From positions 62,001-126,000 of the forward strand of contig NW_027473516.1 of the NCBI RefSeq assembly GCF_050947335.1: DNA of 64,000 nt, given 5' to 3'. Below are positions 22,761 to 34,773 of the stretch, piece by piece. The notes under the pieces are model-generated. The model was not told where the DNA came from. It worked only from the letters and a program-made list of their open reading frames with translations, and made no database searches. The number at the start of each line of letters is the position of its first letter. Within the stretch, counting starts at the first letter, position 1. The position numbers were made by a program, and so were the translations under genes. The stretch is from Megachile rotundata (taxonomy: Eukaryota > Arthropoda > Insecta > Hymenoptera > Megachilidae).

Positions 22761-24055
22761 TGCGATTGTGTGATTGTGTGATTGTGTGATTGTGTGATTG
22801 TGTGATTGAGTGATTGTGTGCTTGTGTGATTGTGTGATTGTGCGATTGTGTGATTGTGTGATTGTGTGATTGTGTGATTGTGTGATTGTGTGATTGTGTG
22901 ATTGTGTGATTGTGTAATTGTGATTGAGCGATTGTGATTGTCTGATTGTGTGATTGTGTGATTGAGTGATTGTGTGCTTGTGTGATTGTGTGATTGTGCG
23001 ATTGTGTGATTGTGTGATTGTGTGATTGTGTGATTGTGTGATTGTGTGATTGTGTGATTGTGATTGTGTGCTCGTGATTGTGTGATTGTGATTGTGTGAT
23101 TGTGATTGTGTGACTGTGATTGTGCGATTGTGATTGTGTGCTTGTGTGATTGTGTGGTTGTGAGATTGTGTGATTGTGTGATTAGGTGATTGTGTGATTG
23201 TGTGATTGTGTGATTGTGTAATTGTGAATGTGCGATTGTGATTGTCTGATTGTGTGATTGTGTGATTGTGTGATTGTGTGATTGTGAGATTGTGTGATTG
23301 TGTGATTGTGTGATTGTGTGATTGTGTGATTGTGTGATTGTGTGATTGTGATTGTGTGATTGTGATTGTGTGCTTGTGATTGTGTGATCGTGATTGTGTG
23401 ATCGTGATTGTGTGATTGCGTGATTGGGATTGTGTGATTGTGTGACTGTGTGATTGTGTGATTTTGTGATTTTGTGATAGTGTTATTGTGCGATTGTGTG
23501 ATTGTGTGATTGTGTGATTGTGTGATTGAGTGATTGTGTGCTTGTGTGATTGTGTGATTGTGCGATTGTGTGATTGTGTGATTGTGTGATTGTGTGATTG
23601 TGTGATTGTGTGATTGTGTGATTGTGTGATTGTGTGATTGTGTGATTGTGTAATTGTGATTGAGCGATTGTGATTGTCTGATTGTGTGATTGTGTGATTG
23701 AGTGATTGTGTGCTTGTGTGATTGTGTGATTGTGCGATTGTGTGATTGTGTGATTGTGTGATTGTGTGATTGTGTGATTGTGTGATTGTGTGATTGTGTA
23801 ATTGTGATTGAGCGTTTGTGATTGTCTGATTGTGTGATTGTGTGATTGTGTGATTGTGTGATTGTGTGATTGTGTGATTGTGTGATTGTGTGATTGTGTG
23901 ATTGTGATTGTGTGCTCGTGATTGTGTGATTGTGATTGTGTGATTGTGATTGTGTGATTGTGATTGTGCGATTGTGATTGTGTGATTGTGTGATTGTGTG
24001 ATTGTGAGATTGTGTGATTGTGTGATTGTGTGATTGTGTGATTGTGTGATTGTGT
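22761..24055 (+). repeat. Block Y, right part with half-head module
   Basis: GAGCG at about 22,926, GTGCTCG at about 23,070, then a half-head module M (about 23,138) whose tail GATAGTGTTATTG is at 23,476. Two more GAGCG units follow, the second as GAGCGTTTG (about 23,812), and GTGCTCG at about 23,923. The part continues with GTGAG spacers until the next 14-mer array. Confidence 0.87.
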
Positions 24056-25495
24056 GATTGTGATTGTGTGATTGTGATTGTGTGATTGTGATTGTGTGAT
24101 TGTGATTGTGTGATTGTGATTGTGTGATTGTGATTGTGTGATTGTGATTGTGTGATTGTGATTGTGTGATTGTGATTGTGTGATTGTGATTGTGTGATTG
24201 TGATTGTGTGATTGTGATTGTGTGATTGTGATTGTGTGATTGTGATTGTGTGATTGTGATTGTGTGATTGTGATTGTGTGATTGTGATTGTGTGATTGTG
24301 ATTGTGTGATTGTGATTGTGTGATTGTGATTGTGTGATTGTGATTGTGTGATTGTGATTGTGTGATTGTGATTGTGTGATTGTGATTGTGTGATTGTGAT
24401 TGTGTGATTGTGATTGTGTGATTGTGATTGTGTGATTGTGATTGTGTGATTGTGATTGTGTGATTGTGATTGTGTGATTGTGATTGTGTGATTGTGATTG
24501 TGTGATTGTGATTGTGTGATTGTGATTGTGTGATTGTGATTGTGTGATTGTGATTGTGTGATTGTGATTGTGTGATTGTGATTGTGTGATTGTGATTGTG
24601 TGATTGTGATTGTGTGATTGTGATTGTGTGATTGTGATTGTGTGATTGTGATTGTGTGATTGTGATTGTGTGATTGTGATTGTGTGATTGTGATTGTGTG
24701 ATTGTGATTGTGTGATTGTGATTGTGTGATTGTGATTGTGTGATTGTGATTGTGTGATTGTGATTGTGTGATTGTGATTGTGTGATTGTGATTGTGTGAT
24801 TGTGATTGTGTGATTGTGATTGTGTGATTGTGATTGTGTGATTGTGATTGTGTGATTGTGATTGTGTGATTGTGATTGTGTGATTGTGATTGTGTGATTG
24901 TGATTGTGTGATTGTGATTGTGTGATTGTGATTGTGTGATTGTGATTGTGTGATTGTGATTGTGTGATTGTGATTGTGTGATTGTGATTGTGTGATTGTG
25001 ATTGTGTGATTGTGATTGTGTGATTGTGATTGTGTGATTGTGATTGTGTGATTGTGATTGTGTGATTGTGATTGTGTGATTGTGATTGTGTGATTGTGAT
25101 TGTGTGATTGTGATTGTGTGATTGTGATTGTGTGATTGTGATTGTGTGATTGTGATTGTGTGATTGTGATTGTGTGATTGTGATTGTGTGATTGTGATTG
25201 TGTGATTGTGATTGTGTGATTGTGATTGTGTGATTGTGATTGTGTGATTGTGATTGTGTGATTGTGATTGTGTGATTGTGATTGTGTGATTGTGATTGTG
25301 TGATTGTGATTGTGTGATTGTGATTGTGTGATTGTGATTGTGTGATTGTGTGATTGTGATTGTGTGATTGTGATTGTGTGATTGTGATTGTGTGATTGTG
25401 ATTGTGTGATTGTGATTGTGTGATTGTGATTGTGTGATTGTGATTGTGTGATTGTGATTGTGTGATTGTGATTTTGTGATTGTGATTGTGTGATT
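24056..25495 (+). repeat. 14-mer array, about 100 units
   Basis: About 1.44 kb of GTGTGATTGTGATT. The extra 8-mer at about 25,345 and the GATTTTG at 25,470 reproduce the right end of the 18.8-21.8 kb array. The left joint lies inside block Y, where the other copy (about 27,750) continues differently. This joint is therefore the likely breakpoint of the 3.69 kb duplication. Confidence 0.96.
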
Positions 25496-26081
25496 GTGTG
25501 ATTGTGTGATTGTGTGATTGTGTGATTGTGTGATTGTGTGATTGTGTGATTGTGTGATTGTGTGATTGTGTGCTCGTGATTGTGTGATTGTGATTGTGTG
25601 ATTGTGATTGTGCGATTGTGATTGTGTGATTGTGTGATTGTGTGATTGTGAGATGGTGTGATTGTGTGATTGTGTGATTGTGTGATTGTGTGATTGTGTG
25701 ATTGTGATTGTGTGATTGTGATTGTGTGATTGTGATTGTGTGATTGTGAGATTGTGTGATTGTGTGATTGTGTGATTGTGTGATTGTGATTGTGTGATTG
25801 TGATTGTGTGATTGTGATTGTGTGATTGTGATTGTGTGATTGTGATTGTGTGATTGTGATTGTGTGATTGTGATTGTGTGATTGTGATTGTGTGATTGTG
25901 ATTGTGTGATTGTGATTGTGTGATTGTGATTGAGTGATTGTGTGATTGTGTGATTGTGTGATTGCGTGATTGTGTGAATGTGTGATTGTGTGACCGCGAT
26001 TGTGTGATTGTGTGATTGTGTGATTGTGTGATTGTGAGATTGTGTGATTGTGTGATTTTGTGATTTTGTGATTGTGTGATT
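25496..26081 (+). repeat. Block Y copy 2, left part
   Basis: GTGCTCG at about 25,571, GTGAG spacers, a 14-mer run closed by GAGTG at about 25,931, then GCGTG, GTGAATG, GTGACCGCG, GTGAG and two GATTTTG. It matches 21,787-22,392, with one private change (GTGAGATGG at about 25,651). Confidence 0.88.
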
Positions 26082-26449
26082 GAGTTATGTGTTCTTGTGT
26101 GATTGTGTGGTTGTGAGATTGTGTGATTGTGTGATTAGGTGATTGTGTGATTGTGTGATTGTGTGATTGTGTGATTGTGTAATTGTGAATGTGCGATTGT
26201 GATTGTCTGATTGTGTGATTGTGTGATTGTGTGATTGTGTGATTGTGAGATTGTGTGATTGTGTGATTGTGTGATTGTGTGATTGTGTGATTGTGTGATT
26301 GTGTGATTGTGATTGTGTGATTGTGATTGTGTGCTTGTGATTGTGTGATCGTGATTGTGTGATCGTGGTTGTGTGATTGCGTGATTGGGATTGTGTGATT
26401 GTGTGACTGCGTGATTGTGTGATTTTGTGATTTTGTGATAGTGTTATTG
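26082..26449 (+). repeat. Module M, type B (head plus tail)
   Basis: The order is identical to the module at 22,393, including GTTCTTG, GATCGTGGTTG, GATTGGG and GACTGCG. The offset is 3,689 bp for both the head (22,393) and the tail mark (22,748 to 26,437). Confidence 0.91.
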
Positions 26450-28122
26450 TGCGATTGTGTGATTGTGTGATTGTGTGATTGTGTGATTGTGTGATTGAGT
26501 GATTGTGTGCTTGTGTGATTGTGTGATTGTGCGATTGTGTGATTGTGTGATTGTGTGATTGTGTGATTGTGTGATTGTGTGATTGTGTGATTGTGTGATT
26601 GTGTAATTGTGATTGAGCGATTGTGATTGTCTGATTGTGTGATTGTGTGATTGAGTGATTGTGTGCTTGTGTGATTGTGTGATTGTGCGATTGTGTGATT
26701 GTGTGATTGTGTGATTGTGTGATTGTGTGATTGTGTGATTGTGTGATTGTGATTGTGTGCTCGTGATTGTGTGATTGTGATTGTGTGATTGTGATTGTGT
26801 GACTGTGATTGTGCGATTGTGATTGTGTGCTTGTGTGATTGTGTGGTTGTGAGATTGTGTGATTGTGTGATTAGGTGATTGTGTGATTGTGTGATTGTGT
26901 GATTGTGTAATTGTGAATGTGCGATTGTGATTGTCTGATTGTGTGATTGTGTGATTGTGTGATTGTGTGATTGTGAGATTGTGTGATTGTGTGATTGTGT
27001 GATTGTGTGATTGTGTGATTGTGTGATTGTGTGATTGTGATTGTGTGATTGTGATTGTGTGCTTGTGATTGTGTGATCGTGATTGTGTGATCGTGATTGT
27101 GTGATTGCGTGATTGGGATTGTGTGATTGTGTGACTGTGTGATTGTGTGATTTTGTGATTTTGTGATAGTGTTATTGTGCGATTGTGTGATTGTGTGATT
27201 GTGTGATTGTGTGATTGAGTGATTGTGTGCTTGTGTGATTGTGTGATTGTGCGATTGTGTGATTGTGTGATTGTGTGATTGTGTGATTGTGTGATTGTGT
27301 GATTGTGTGATTGTGTGATTGTGTGATTGTGTGATTGTGTAATTGTGATTGAGCGATTGTGATTGTCTGATTGTGTGATTGTGTGATTGAGTGATTGTGT
27401 GCTTGTGTGATTGTGTGATTGTGCGATTGTGTGATTGTGTGATTGTGTGATTGTGTGATTGTGTGATTGTGTGATTGTGTGATTGTGTAATTGTGATTGA
27501 GCGTTTGTGATTGTCTGATTGTGTGATTGTGTGATTGTGTGATTGTGTGATTGTGTGATTGTGTGATTGTGTGATTGTGTGATTGTGTGATTGTGATTGT
27601 GTGCTCGTGATTGTGTGATTGTGATTGTGTGATTGTGATTGTGTGATTGTGATTGTGCGATTGTGATTGTGTGATTGTGTGATTGTGTGATTGTGAGATT
27701 GTGTGATTGTGTGATTGTGTGATTGTGTGATTGTGTGATTGTGTGATTGTGATTGTGTGATTGTGATTGTGTGATTGTGATTGTGTGATTGTGATTGTGT
27801 GATTGTGAGATTGTGTGATTGTGTGATTGTGTGATTGTGTGATTGTGATTGTGTGATTGTGATTGTGTGATTGTGATTGTGTGATTGTGATTGTGTGATT
27901 GTGATTGTGTGATTGTGATTGTGTGATTGTGATTGTGTGATTGTGATTGTGTGATTGTGATTGTGTGATTGTGATTGTGTGATTGTGATTGTGTGATTGT
28001 GATTGAGTGATTGTGTGATTGTGTGATTGTGTGATTGCGTGATTGTGTGAATGTGTGATTGGGTGACCGCGATTGTGTGATTGTGAGATTGTGTGATTGT
28101 GTGATTTTGTGATTGTGTGATT
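26450..28122 (+). repeat. Block Y copy 2, right part, joined to block X copy 2
   Basis: A half-head module (about 26,827) with tail at 27,165, GAGCG units, GTGCTCG at about 27,602 and GTGAG spacers. A 14-mer run (27,840-28,005) is closed by GAGTG, and GATTGGGTGACCGCG is at about 28,063. The sequence from the half head onward follows 16.2-17.48 kb at an offset of about 10.63-10.64 kb. Confidence 0.87.
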
Positions 28123-28578
28123 GAGTTATGTGTTCTTGTGTGATTGTGTGGTTGTGAGATTGTGTGATTGTGTGATTAGGTGATTGTGTGATTGTGTGAT
28201 TGTGTGATTGTGTGATTGTGTGATTGTGTGATTGTGTGATTGTGCGATTGTGTGATTGTGTGATTGTGTGATTCTGTCATTGTGTGATTGTGTAATTGTG
28301 ATTGTGCGATTGTGATTGTCTGATTGTGTGATTGTGTGATTGTGTGATTGTGTGATTGTGTGATTGTGTGATTGTGAGATTGTGTGATTGTGTGATTGTG
28401 TGATTGTGTGATTGTGTGATTGTGTGATTGTGTGATTGTGATTGTGTGATTGTGATTGTGTGCTTGTGATTGTGTGATCGTGATTGTGTGAACGTGATTT
28501 TGTGATTGCGTGATTGTGATTGTGTGATTGTGTGACTTTGTGATTGTGTGATTTTGTGATTTTGTGATAGTGTTATTG
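28123..28578 (+). repeat. Module M, type B (head plus tail)
   Basis: GTTCTTG head, inserted GATTCTGTCATTG segment, GAACGTGATTTTG, GACTTTG and GATAGTGTTATTG. Head-to-tail distance is 443 bp as in the copy at 17,484. Both head and tail are offset by 10,639 bp from that copy. A GTGCG variant at about 28,244 is private to this copy. Confidence 0.91.
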
Positions 28579-29044
28579 TGTGATTGTGTGATTGTGTGAT
28601 TGTGTGATTGTGTGATTGAGTGATTGTGTGCTTGTGTGATTGTGTGATTGTGCGATTGTGTGATTGTGTGATTGTGTGATTCTGTGATTCTGTGATTGTG
28701 TGATTGTGTGATTGTGTGATTGTGTGATTATGTGATTGTGTGATTGTGATTGTGTGATTGTGATTGTGTGATTGTGATTGTGTGATTGTGATTGTGTGAT
28801 TGTGATTGTGTGATTGTGATTGTGTGATTGTGTGATTGTGTGATTGTGTGATTGTGTGATTGTGTGATTGTGTGATTGAGTGATTGTGTGATTGTGTGAT
28901 TGTGTGATTGTGTGATTGTGTGATTGTGTGATTGTGTGATTGTGTGATTGTGTGATTGTGTGATTGTGTGATTGTGTGATTGTGTGATTGTGTGATTGTG
29001 TGATTGTGTGATTGTGTGATTGTGTGATTGTGTGATTGTGTGAT
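28579..29044 (+). repeat. 8/14-mer tract adjoining the longest 14-mer array
   Basis: GAGTG, GTGCTTG, GATTCTGTGATTCTG (about 28,679), GATTATGTG, a short 14-mer run, another GAGTG and about 160 bp of 8-mers. Compared with 17.94-18.80 kb, the second GTGCTTG to GATTCTGTAATTG stretch is missing and the 8-mer array is shorter, which fits an internal deletion. Confidence 0.88.
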
Positions 29045-32000
29045 TGTGTGATTGTGATTGTGTGATTGTGATTGTGTGATTGTGATTGTGTGATTGTGAT
29101 TGTGTGATTGTGATTGTGTGATTGTGATTGTGTGATTGTGATTGTGTGATTGTGATTGTGTGATTGTGATTGTGTGATTGTGATTGTGTGATTGTGATTG
29201 TGTGATTGTGATTGTGTGATTGTGATTGTGTGATTGTGATTGTGTGATTGTGATTGTGTGATTGTGATTGTGTGATTGTGATTGTGTGATTGTGATTGTG
29301 TGATTGTGATTGTGTGATTGTGATTGTGTGATTGTGATTGTGTGATTGTGATTGTGTGATTGTGATTGTGTGATTGTGATTGTGTGATTGTGATTGTGTG
29401 ATTGTGATTGTGTGATTGTGATTGTGTGATTGTGATTGTGTGATTGTGATTGTGTGATTGTGATTGTGTGATTGTGATTGTGTGATTGTGATTGTGTGAT
29501 TGTGATTGTGTGATTGTGATTGTGTGATTGTGATTGTGTGATTGTGATTGTGTGATTGTGATTGTGTGATTGTGATTGTGTGATTGTGATTGTGTGATTG
29601 TGATTGTGTGATTGTGATTGTGTGATTGTGATTGTGTGATTGTGATTGTGTGATTGTGATTGTGTGATTGTGATTGTGTGATTGTGATTGTGTGATTGTG
29701 ATTGTGTGATTGTGATTGTGTGATTGTGATTGTGTGATTGTGATTGTGTGATTGTGATTGTGTGATTGTGATTGTGTGATTGTGATTGTGTGATTGTGAT
29801 TGTGTGATTGTGATTGTGTGATTGTGATTGTGTGATTGTGATTGTGTGATTGTGATTGTGTGATTGTGATTGTGTGATTGTGATTGTGTGATTGTGATTG
29901 TGTGATTGTGATTGTGTGATTGTGATTGTGTGATTGTGATTGTGTGATTGTGATTGTGTGATTGTGATTGTGTGATTGTGATTGTGTGATTGTGATTGTG
30001 TGATTGTGATTGTGTGATTGTGATTGTGTGATTGTGATTGTGTGATTGTGATTGTGTGATTGTGATTGTGTGATTGTGATTGTGTGATTGTGATTGTGTG
30101 ATTGTGATTGTGTGATTGTGATTGTGTGATTGTGATTGTGTGATTGTGATTGTGTGATTGTGATTGTGTGTGTGATTGTGATTGTGTGATTGTGATTGTG
30201 TGATTGTGATTGTGTGATTGTGATTGTGTGATTGTGATTGTGTGATTGTGATTGTGTGATTGTGATTGTGTGATTGTGATTGTGTGATTGTGATTGTGTG
30301 ATTGTGATTGTGTGATTGTGATTGTGTGATTGTGATTGTGTGATTGTGATTGTGTGATTGTGATTGTGTGATTGTGATTGTGTGATTGTGATTGTGTGAT
30401 TGTGATTGTGTGATTGTGATTGTGTGATTGTGATTGTGTGATTGTGATTGTGTGATTGTGATTGTGTGATTGTGATTGTGTGATTGTGATTGTGTGATTG
30501 TGATTGTGTGATTGTGATTGTGTGATTGTGATTGTGTGATTGTGATTGTGTGATTGTGATTGTGTGATTGTGATTGTGTGATTGTGATTGTGTGATTGTG
30601 ATTGTGTGATTGTGATTGTGTGATTGTGATTGTGTGATTGTGATTGTGTGATTGTGATTGTGTGATTGTGATTGTGTGATTGTGATTGTGTGATTGTGAT
30701 TGTGTGATTGTGATTGTGTGATTGTGATTGTGTGATTGTGATTGTGTGATTGTGATTGTGTGATTGTGATTGTGTGATTGTGATTGTGTGATTGTGATTG
30801 TGTGATTGTGATTGTGTGATTGTGATTGTGTGATTGTGATTGTGTGATTGTGATTGTGTGATTGTGATTGTGTGATTGTGATTGTGTGATTGTGATTGTG
30901 TGATTGTGATTGTGTGATTGTGATTGTGTGATTGTGATTGTGTGATTGTGATTGTGTGATTGTGATTGTGTGATTGTGATTGTGTGATTGTGATTGTGTG
31001 ATTGTGATTGTGTGATTGTGATTGTGTGATTGTGATTGTGTGATTGTGATTGTGTGATTGTGATTGTGTGATTGTGATTGTGTGATTGTGATTGTGTGAT
31101 TGTGATTGTGTGATTGTGATTGTGTGATTGTGATTGTGTGATTGTGATTGTGTGATTGTGATTGTGTGATTGTGATTGTGTGATTGTGATTGTGTGATTG
31201 TGATTGTGTGATTGTGATTGTGTGATTGTGATTGTGTGATTGTGATTGTGTGATTGTGATTGTGTGATTGTGATTGTGTGATTGTGATTGTGTGATTGTG
31301 ATTGTGTGATTGTGATTGTGTGATTGTGATTGTGTGATTGTGATTGTGTGATTGTGATTGTGTGATTGTGATTGTGTGATTGTGATTGTGTGATTGTGAT
31401 TGTGTGATTGTGATTGTGTGATTGTGATTGTGTGATTGTGATTGTGTGATTGTGATTGTGTGATTGTGATTGTGTGATTGTGATTGTGTGATTGTGATTG
31501 TGTGATTGTGATTGTGTGATTGTGATTGTGTGATTGTGATTGTGTGATTGTGATTGTGTGATTGTGATTGTGTGATTGTGATTGTGTGATTGTGATTGTG
31601 TGATTGTGATTGTGTGATTGTGATTGTGTGATTGTGATTGTGTGATTGTGATTGTGTGATTGTGATTGTGTGATTGTGATTGTGTGATTGTGATTGTGTG
31701 ATTGTGATTGTGTGATTGTGATTGTGTGATTGTGATTGTGTGATTGTGATTGTGTGATTGTGATTGTGTGATTGTGATTGTGTGATTGTGATTGTGTGAT
31801 TGTGATTGTGTGATTGTGATTGTGTGATTGTGATTGTGTGATTGTGATTGTGTGATTGTGATTGTGTGATTGTGATTGTGTGATTGTGATTGTGTGATTG
31901 TGATTGTGTGATTGTGATTGTGTGATTGTGATTGTGTGATTGTGATTGTGTGATTGTGATTGTGTGATTGTGATTGTGTGATTGTGATTGTGTGATTGTG

Positions 32001-33850
32001 ATTGTGTGATTGTGATTGTGTGATTGTGATTGTGTGATTGTGATTGTGTGATTGTGATTGTGTGATTGTGATTGTGTGATTGTGATTGTGTGATTGTGAT
32101 TGTGTGATTGTGATTGTGTGATTGTGATTGTGTGATTGTGATTGTGTGATTGTGATTGTGTGATTGTGATTGTGTGATTGTGATTGTGTGATTGTGATTG
32201 TGTGATTGTGATTGTGTGATTGTGATTGTGTGATTGTGATTGTGTGATTGTGATTGTGTGATTGTGATTGTGTGATTGTGATTGTGTGATTGTGATTGTG
32301 TGATTGTGATTGTGTGATTGTGATTGTGTGATTGTGATTGTGTGATTGTGATTGTGTGATTGTGATTGTGTGATTGTGATTGTGTGATTGTGATTGTGTG
32401 ATTGTGATTGTGTGATTGTGATTGTGTGATTGTGATTGTGTGATTGTGATTGTGTGATTGTGATTGTGTGATTGTGATTGTGTGATTGTGATTGTGTGAT
32501 TGTGATTGTGTGATTGTGATTGTGTGATTGTGATTGTGTGATTGTGATTGTGTGATTGTGATTGTGTGATTGTGATTGTGTGATTGTGATTGTGTGATTG
32601 TGATTGTGTGATTGTGATTGTGTGATTGTGATTGTGTGATTGTGATTGTGTGATTGTGATTGTGTGATTGTGATTGTGTGATTGTGATTGTGTGATTGTG
32701 ATTGTGTGATTGTGATTGTGTGATTGTGATTGTGTGATTGTGATTGTGTGATTGTGATTGTGTGATTGTGATTGTGTGATTGTGATTGTGTGATTGTGAT
32801 TGTGTGATTGTGATTGTGTGATTGTGATTGTGTGATTGTGATTGTGTGATTGTGATTGTGTGATTGTGATTGTGTGATTGTGATTGTGTGATTGTGATTG
32901 TGTGATTGTGATTGTGTGATTGTGATTGTGTGATTGTGATTGTGTGATTGTGATTGTGTGATTGTGATTGTGTGATTGTGATTGTGTGATTGTGATTGTG
33001 TGATTGTGATTGTGTGATTGTGATTGTGTGATTGTGATTGTGTGATTGTGATTGTGTGATTGTGATTGTGTGATTGTGATTGTGTGATTGTGATTGTGTG
33101 ATTGTGATTGTGTGATTGTGATTGTGTGATTGTGATTGTGTGATTGTGATTGTGTGATTGTGATTGTGTGATTGTGATTGTGTGATTGTGATTGTGTGAT
33201 TGTGATTGTGTGATTGTGATTGTGTGATTGTGATTGTGTGATTGTGATTGTGTGATTGTGATTGTGTGATTGTGATTGTGTGATTGTGATTGTGTGATTG
33301 TGATTGTGTGATTGTGATTGTGTGATTGTGATTGTGTGATTGTGATTGTGTGATTGTGATTGTGTGATTGTGATTGTGTGATTGTGATTGTGTGATTGTG
33401 ATTGTGTGATTGTGATTGTGTGATTGTGATTGTGTGATTGTGATTGTGTGATTGTGATTGTGTGATTGTGATTGTGTGATTGGATTGTGTGATTGTGATT
33501 GTGTGATTGCGATTGTGTGATTGCTGATTGTGTGATTGTGATTGTGTGATTGTGATTGTGTGATTGTGATTGTGTGATTGTGATTGTGTGATTGTGATTG
33601 TGTGATTGTGATTGTGTGATTGTGATTGTGTGATTGTGATTGTGTGATTGTGATTGTGTGATTGTGATTGTGTGATTGTGATTGTGTGATTGTGATTGTG
33701 TGATTGTGATTGTGTGATTGTGATTGTGTGATTGTGTGATTGTGATTGTGTGATTGTGATTGTGTGATTGTGATTGTGTGATTGTGATTGTGTGATTGTG
33801 ATTGTGTGATTGTGATTGTGTGATTGTGATATTGTGATTGTGATTGTGTG
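29045..33850 (+). repeat. Longest 14-mer array, about 340 units
   Basis: About 4.8 kb of GTGTGATTGTGATT with almost no substitution. Visible breaks are a 10-base unit GTGTGTGATT at about 30,166, a cluster of small indels at 33,478-33,530 (GATTGGATTG, GCGATTG, GATTGCTGATTG), an extra 8-mer at about 33,731 and GATATTG at about 33,829. The three minus frames contain no ATG, so no open frame was reported despite the lack of stops. Confidence 0.96.
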
Positions 33851-34405
33851 ATTGTGTGATTGTGTGATTGTGTGATTGTGTGATTGTGTGATTGTGTGAT
33901 TGTGTGATTGTGTGATTGTGTGATTGTGATTGTGTGCTCGTGATTGTGTGATTGTGATTGTGTGATTGTGATTGTGCGATTGTGATTGTGTGATTGTGTG
34001 ATTGTGTGATTGTGAGATTGTGTGATTGTGTGATTGTGTGATTGTGTGATTGTGTGATTGTGTGATTGTGATTGTGTGATTGTGATTGTGTGATTGTGAT
34101 TGTGTGATTGTGAGATTGTGTGATTGTGTGATTGTGTGATTGTGTGATTGTGATTGTGTGATTGTGATTGTGTGATTGTGATTGTGTGATTGTGATTGTG
34201 TGATTGTGATTGTGTGATTGTGATTGTGTGATTGTGATTGAGTGATTGTGTGATTGTGTGATTGTGTGATTGCGTGATTGTGTGAATGTGTGATTGCGTG
34301 ATTGTGTGAATGTGTGATTGTGTGACCGCGATTGTGTGATTGTGTGATTGTGTGATTGTGTGATTGTGAGATTGTGTGATTGTGTGATTTTGTGATTGTG
34401 TGATT
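33851..34405 (+). repeat. Block Y copy 3, left part
   Basis: 8-mers, GTGCTCG at about 33,936, GTGAG spacers and a short 14-mer run closed by GAGTG (about 34,238). The GCGTG-GTGAATG pair is duplicated in place (about 34,271-34,318), a 32 bp event absent from copies 1 and 2. GTGACCGCG follows. Confidence 0.88.
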
Positions 34406-34773
34406 GAGTTATGTGTTCTTGTGTGATTGTGTGGTTGTGAGATTGTGTGATTGTGTGATTAGGTGATTGTGTGATTGTGTGATTGTGTGATTGTGTGATT
34501 GTGTAATTGTGAATGTGCGATTGTGATTGTCTGATTGTGTGATTGTGTGATTGTGTGATTGCGTGATTGTGAGATTGTGTGATTGTGTGATTGTGTGATT
34601 GTGTGATTGTGTGATTGTGTGATTGTGTGATTGTGATTGTGTGATTGTGATTGTGTGCTTGTGATTGTGTGATCGTGATTGTGTGATCGTGGTTGTGTGA
34701 TTGCGTGATTGGGATTGTGTGATTGTGTGACTGCGTGATTGTGTGATTTTGTGATTTTGTGATAGTGTTATTG
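34406..34773 (+). repeat. Module M, type B (head plus tail)
   Basis: It shares GTTCTTG, GATCGTGGTTG, GATTGGG and GACTGCG with the copies at 22,393 and 26,082, with a head-to-tail distance of 355 bp. One private change, GCGTG, lies after GTCTG at about 34,560. The offset from the copy at 22,393 is 12,013 bp for both head and tail. Confidence 0.91.
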
